From Methylobacter sp. (GTDB lineage Bacteria; Pseudomonadota; Gammaproteobacteria; Methylococcales; Methylomonadaceae), in the NCBI RefSeq assembly GCF_004322395.1, contig NZ_SCTW01000131.1:1-45307 (forward strand): 45,307 nucleotides of DNA. The letters are read 5' to 3'. Both the position numbers and the translations under genes were made by a program. Below, one piece after another: positions 44,910 through 45,307 of this stretch; positions within the stretch are counted from its first letter, which is position 1, and each line of letters starts with the position of its first letter. The notes below the pieces were generated by a model. That model was given only the letters and a program-made list of their open reading frames with translations. It did not search any database and was not told the DNA's origin.

Positions 44910-45307
44910 TCAGTCTGCATGGGCAGAAAGATGGCCGGCACCAGCAAAGTTGAACCTGATGTTACGGATTACCGGGCAAAGAGATGATGGTTATCATTTG
45001 TTGCAGACGGTGTTTCAATTCATAGACTTATGTGATTGGATAACATTTCATCCGATTGATGATGGGCAGGTCAGTTTGCAAAGAACAATACCTGGTGTGT
45101 TGGAAGCCGATGATTTGACGATTAGAGCGGCAAAGCTGTTGCAAACAGAAACCGGCTGTAAACATGGGGTATGTATTGAGGTTGAAAAAAACCTACCTAT
45201 GGGAGGAGGGCTTGGTGGCGGCAGTTCCGATGCGGCAACGACACTGGTTGTTCTCAACGAGCTATGGGGGCTAAAGTTATCAACGGAAAAATTGAGATCG
45301 GAAGAGC
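44890..45307 (+). CDS. ispE: 4-diphosphocytidyl-2-C-methyl-D-erythritol kinase, truncated by window end
   Basis: The first 139 codons are present from ATG 44890, inside the end of lol[21 protein letters not shown] and [15 protein letters not shown] are the IspE start, and the GHMP-kinase phosphate loop [14 protein letters not shown] is complete. The enzyme phosphorylates CDP-methylerythritol in the MEP isoprenoid pathway. The rest lies beyond the window. The lolB-ispE order is a common gammaproteobacterial arrangement. Confidence 0.95.
   Translation, partial: MIQKQINQSAWAERWPAPAKLNLMLRITGQRDDGYHLLQTVFQFIDLCDWITFHPIDDGQVSLQRTIPGVLEADDLTIRAAKLLQTETGCKHGVCIEVEKNLPMGGGLGGGSSDAATTLVVLNELWGLKLSTEKLRSEE

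Overview
The window looks like a chromosome segment of a gammaproteobacterium, most probably a Methylococcales-type methanotroph. That taxonomic guess is inference only: it rests on the style of the housekeeping proteins, the gene order (hemA-prfA-prmC divergent from TPR lipoprotein-lolB-ispE; mreBCD-mrdA-rodA-mltB-rlpA-dacA-dat-ybeD-lipB-lipA) and many interspersed palindromes. No methane-oxidation gene is present to settle it.

Bases 1-13,950 are an accessory, repeat-rich region. They hold a decayed IS transposase end, a MIF-family tautomerase, an exported hypothetical protein, a DUF4160/DUF2442 pair, a zinc alcohol dehydrogenase beside a Tat-exported SDR, then a defence/stress cluster. That cluster contains a Fic protein, a ribbon-helix-helix protein, a HigBA-like toxin-antitoxin pair, a three-gene DUF262 / AAA-DUF3696 / unknown operon, a second DUF4160/DUF2442 pair and a Phd-like antitoxin. 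It ends in a broken second copy of lipA, two small exported proteins and the 3' end of a group II intron.

Bases 13,960-25,946 (minus strand) form one nearly continuous cell-elongation and lipoate operon: mreB, mreC, mreD, mrdA (PBP2), rodA, mltB, rlpA, dacA, dat, ybeD, lipB, lipA. Here mreC appears to lack a canonical start codon (ATA at the homologous position) and mltB carries a tandem 7-bp repeat inside its signal peptide. Divergent from mreB is gatCAB (plus strand), which makes Gln-tRNA(Gln)/Asn-tRNA(Asn).

Bases 29,390-38,225 hold a Sel1 protein, a cysteine-less type IV pilin behind a clear sigma-54 promoter, a GT-C-like membrane protein with TPRs that may glycosylate the pilin, an inositol-monophosphatase family enzyme, lexA with an overlooked 50-residue membrane-protein gene immediately downstream, convergent dhaL and dhaK, a NagD-like HAD phosphatase and a DUF1097 membrane protein. 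The lexA promoter carries a GTTC-N7-GTTC direct repeat, the LexA box known from alphaproteobacteria, instead of the usual gammaproteobacterial CTGT-N8-ACAG.

Bases 38,226-45,307 hold a second group II intron 3' remnant, a JAMM metallopeptidase, prmC-prfA-hemA (minus strand) and the divergent TPR lipoprotein-lolB-ispE set, with ispE cut by the window end.

The best candidates for new biology are the DUF262/AAA/unknown operon, the lexA-linked membrane microprotein with its atypical operator, and the pilin/GT-C pair.
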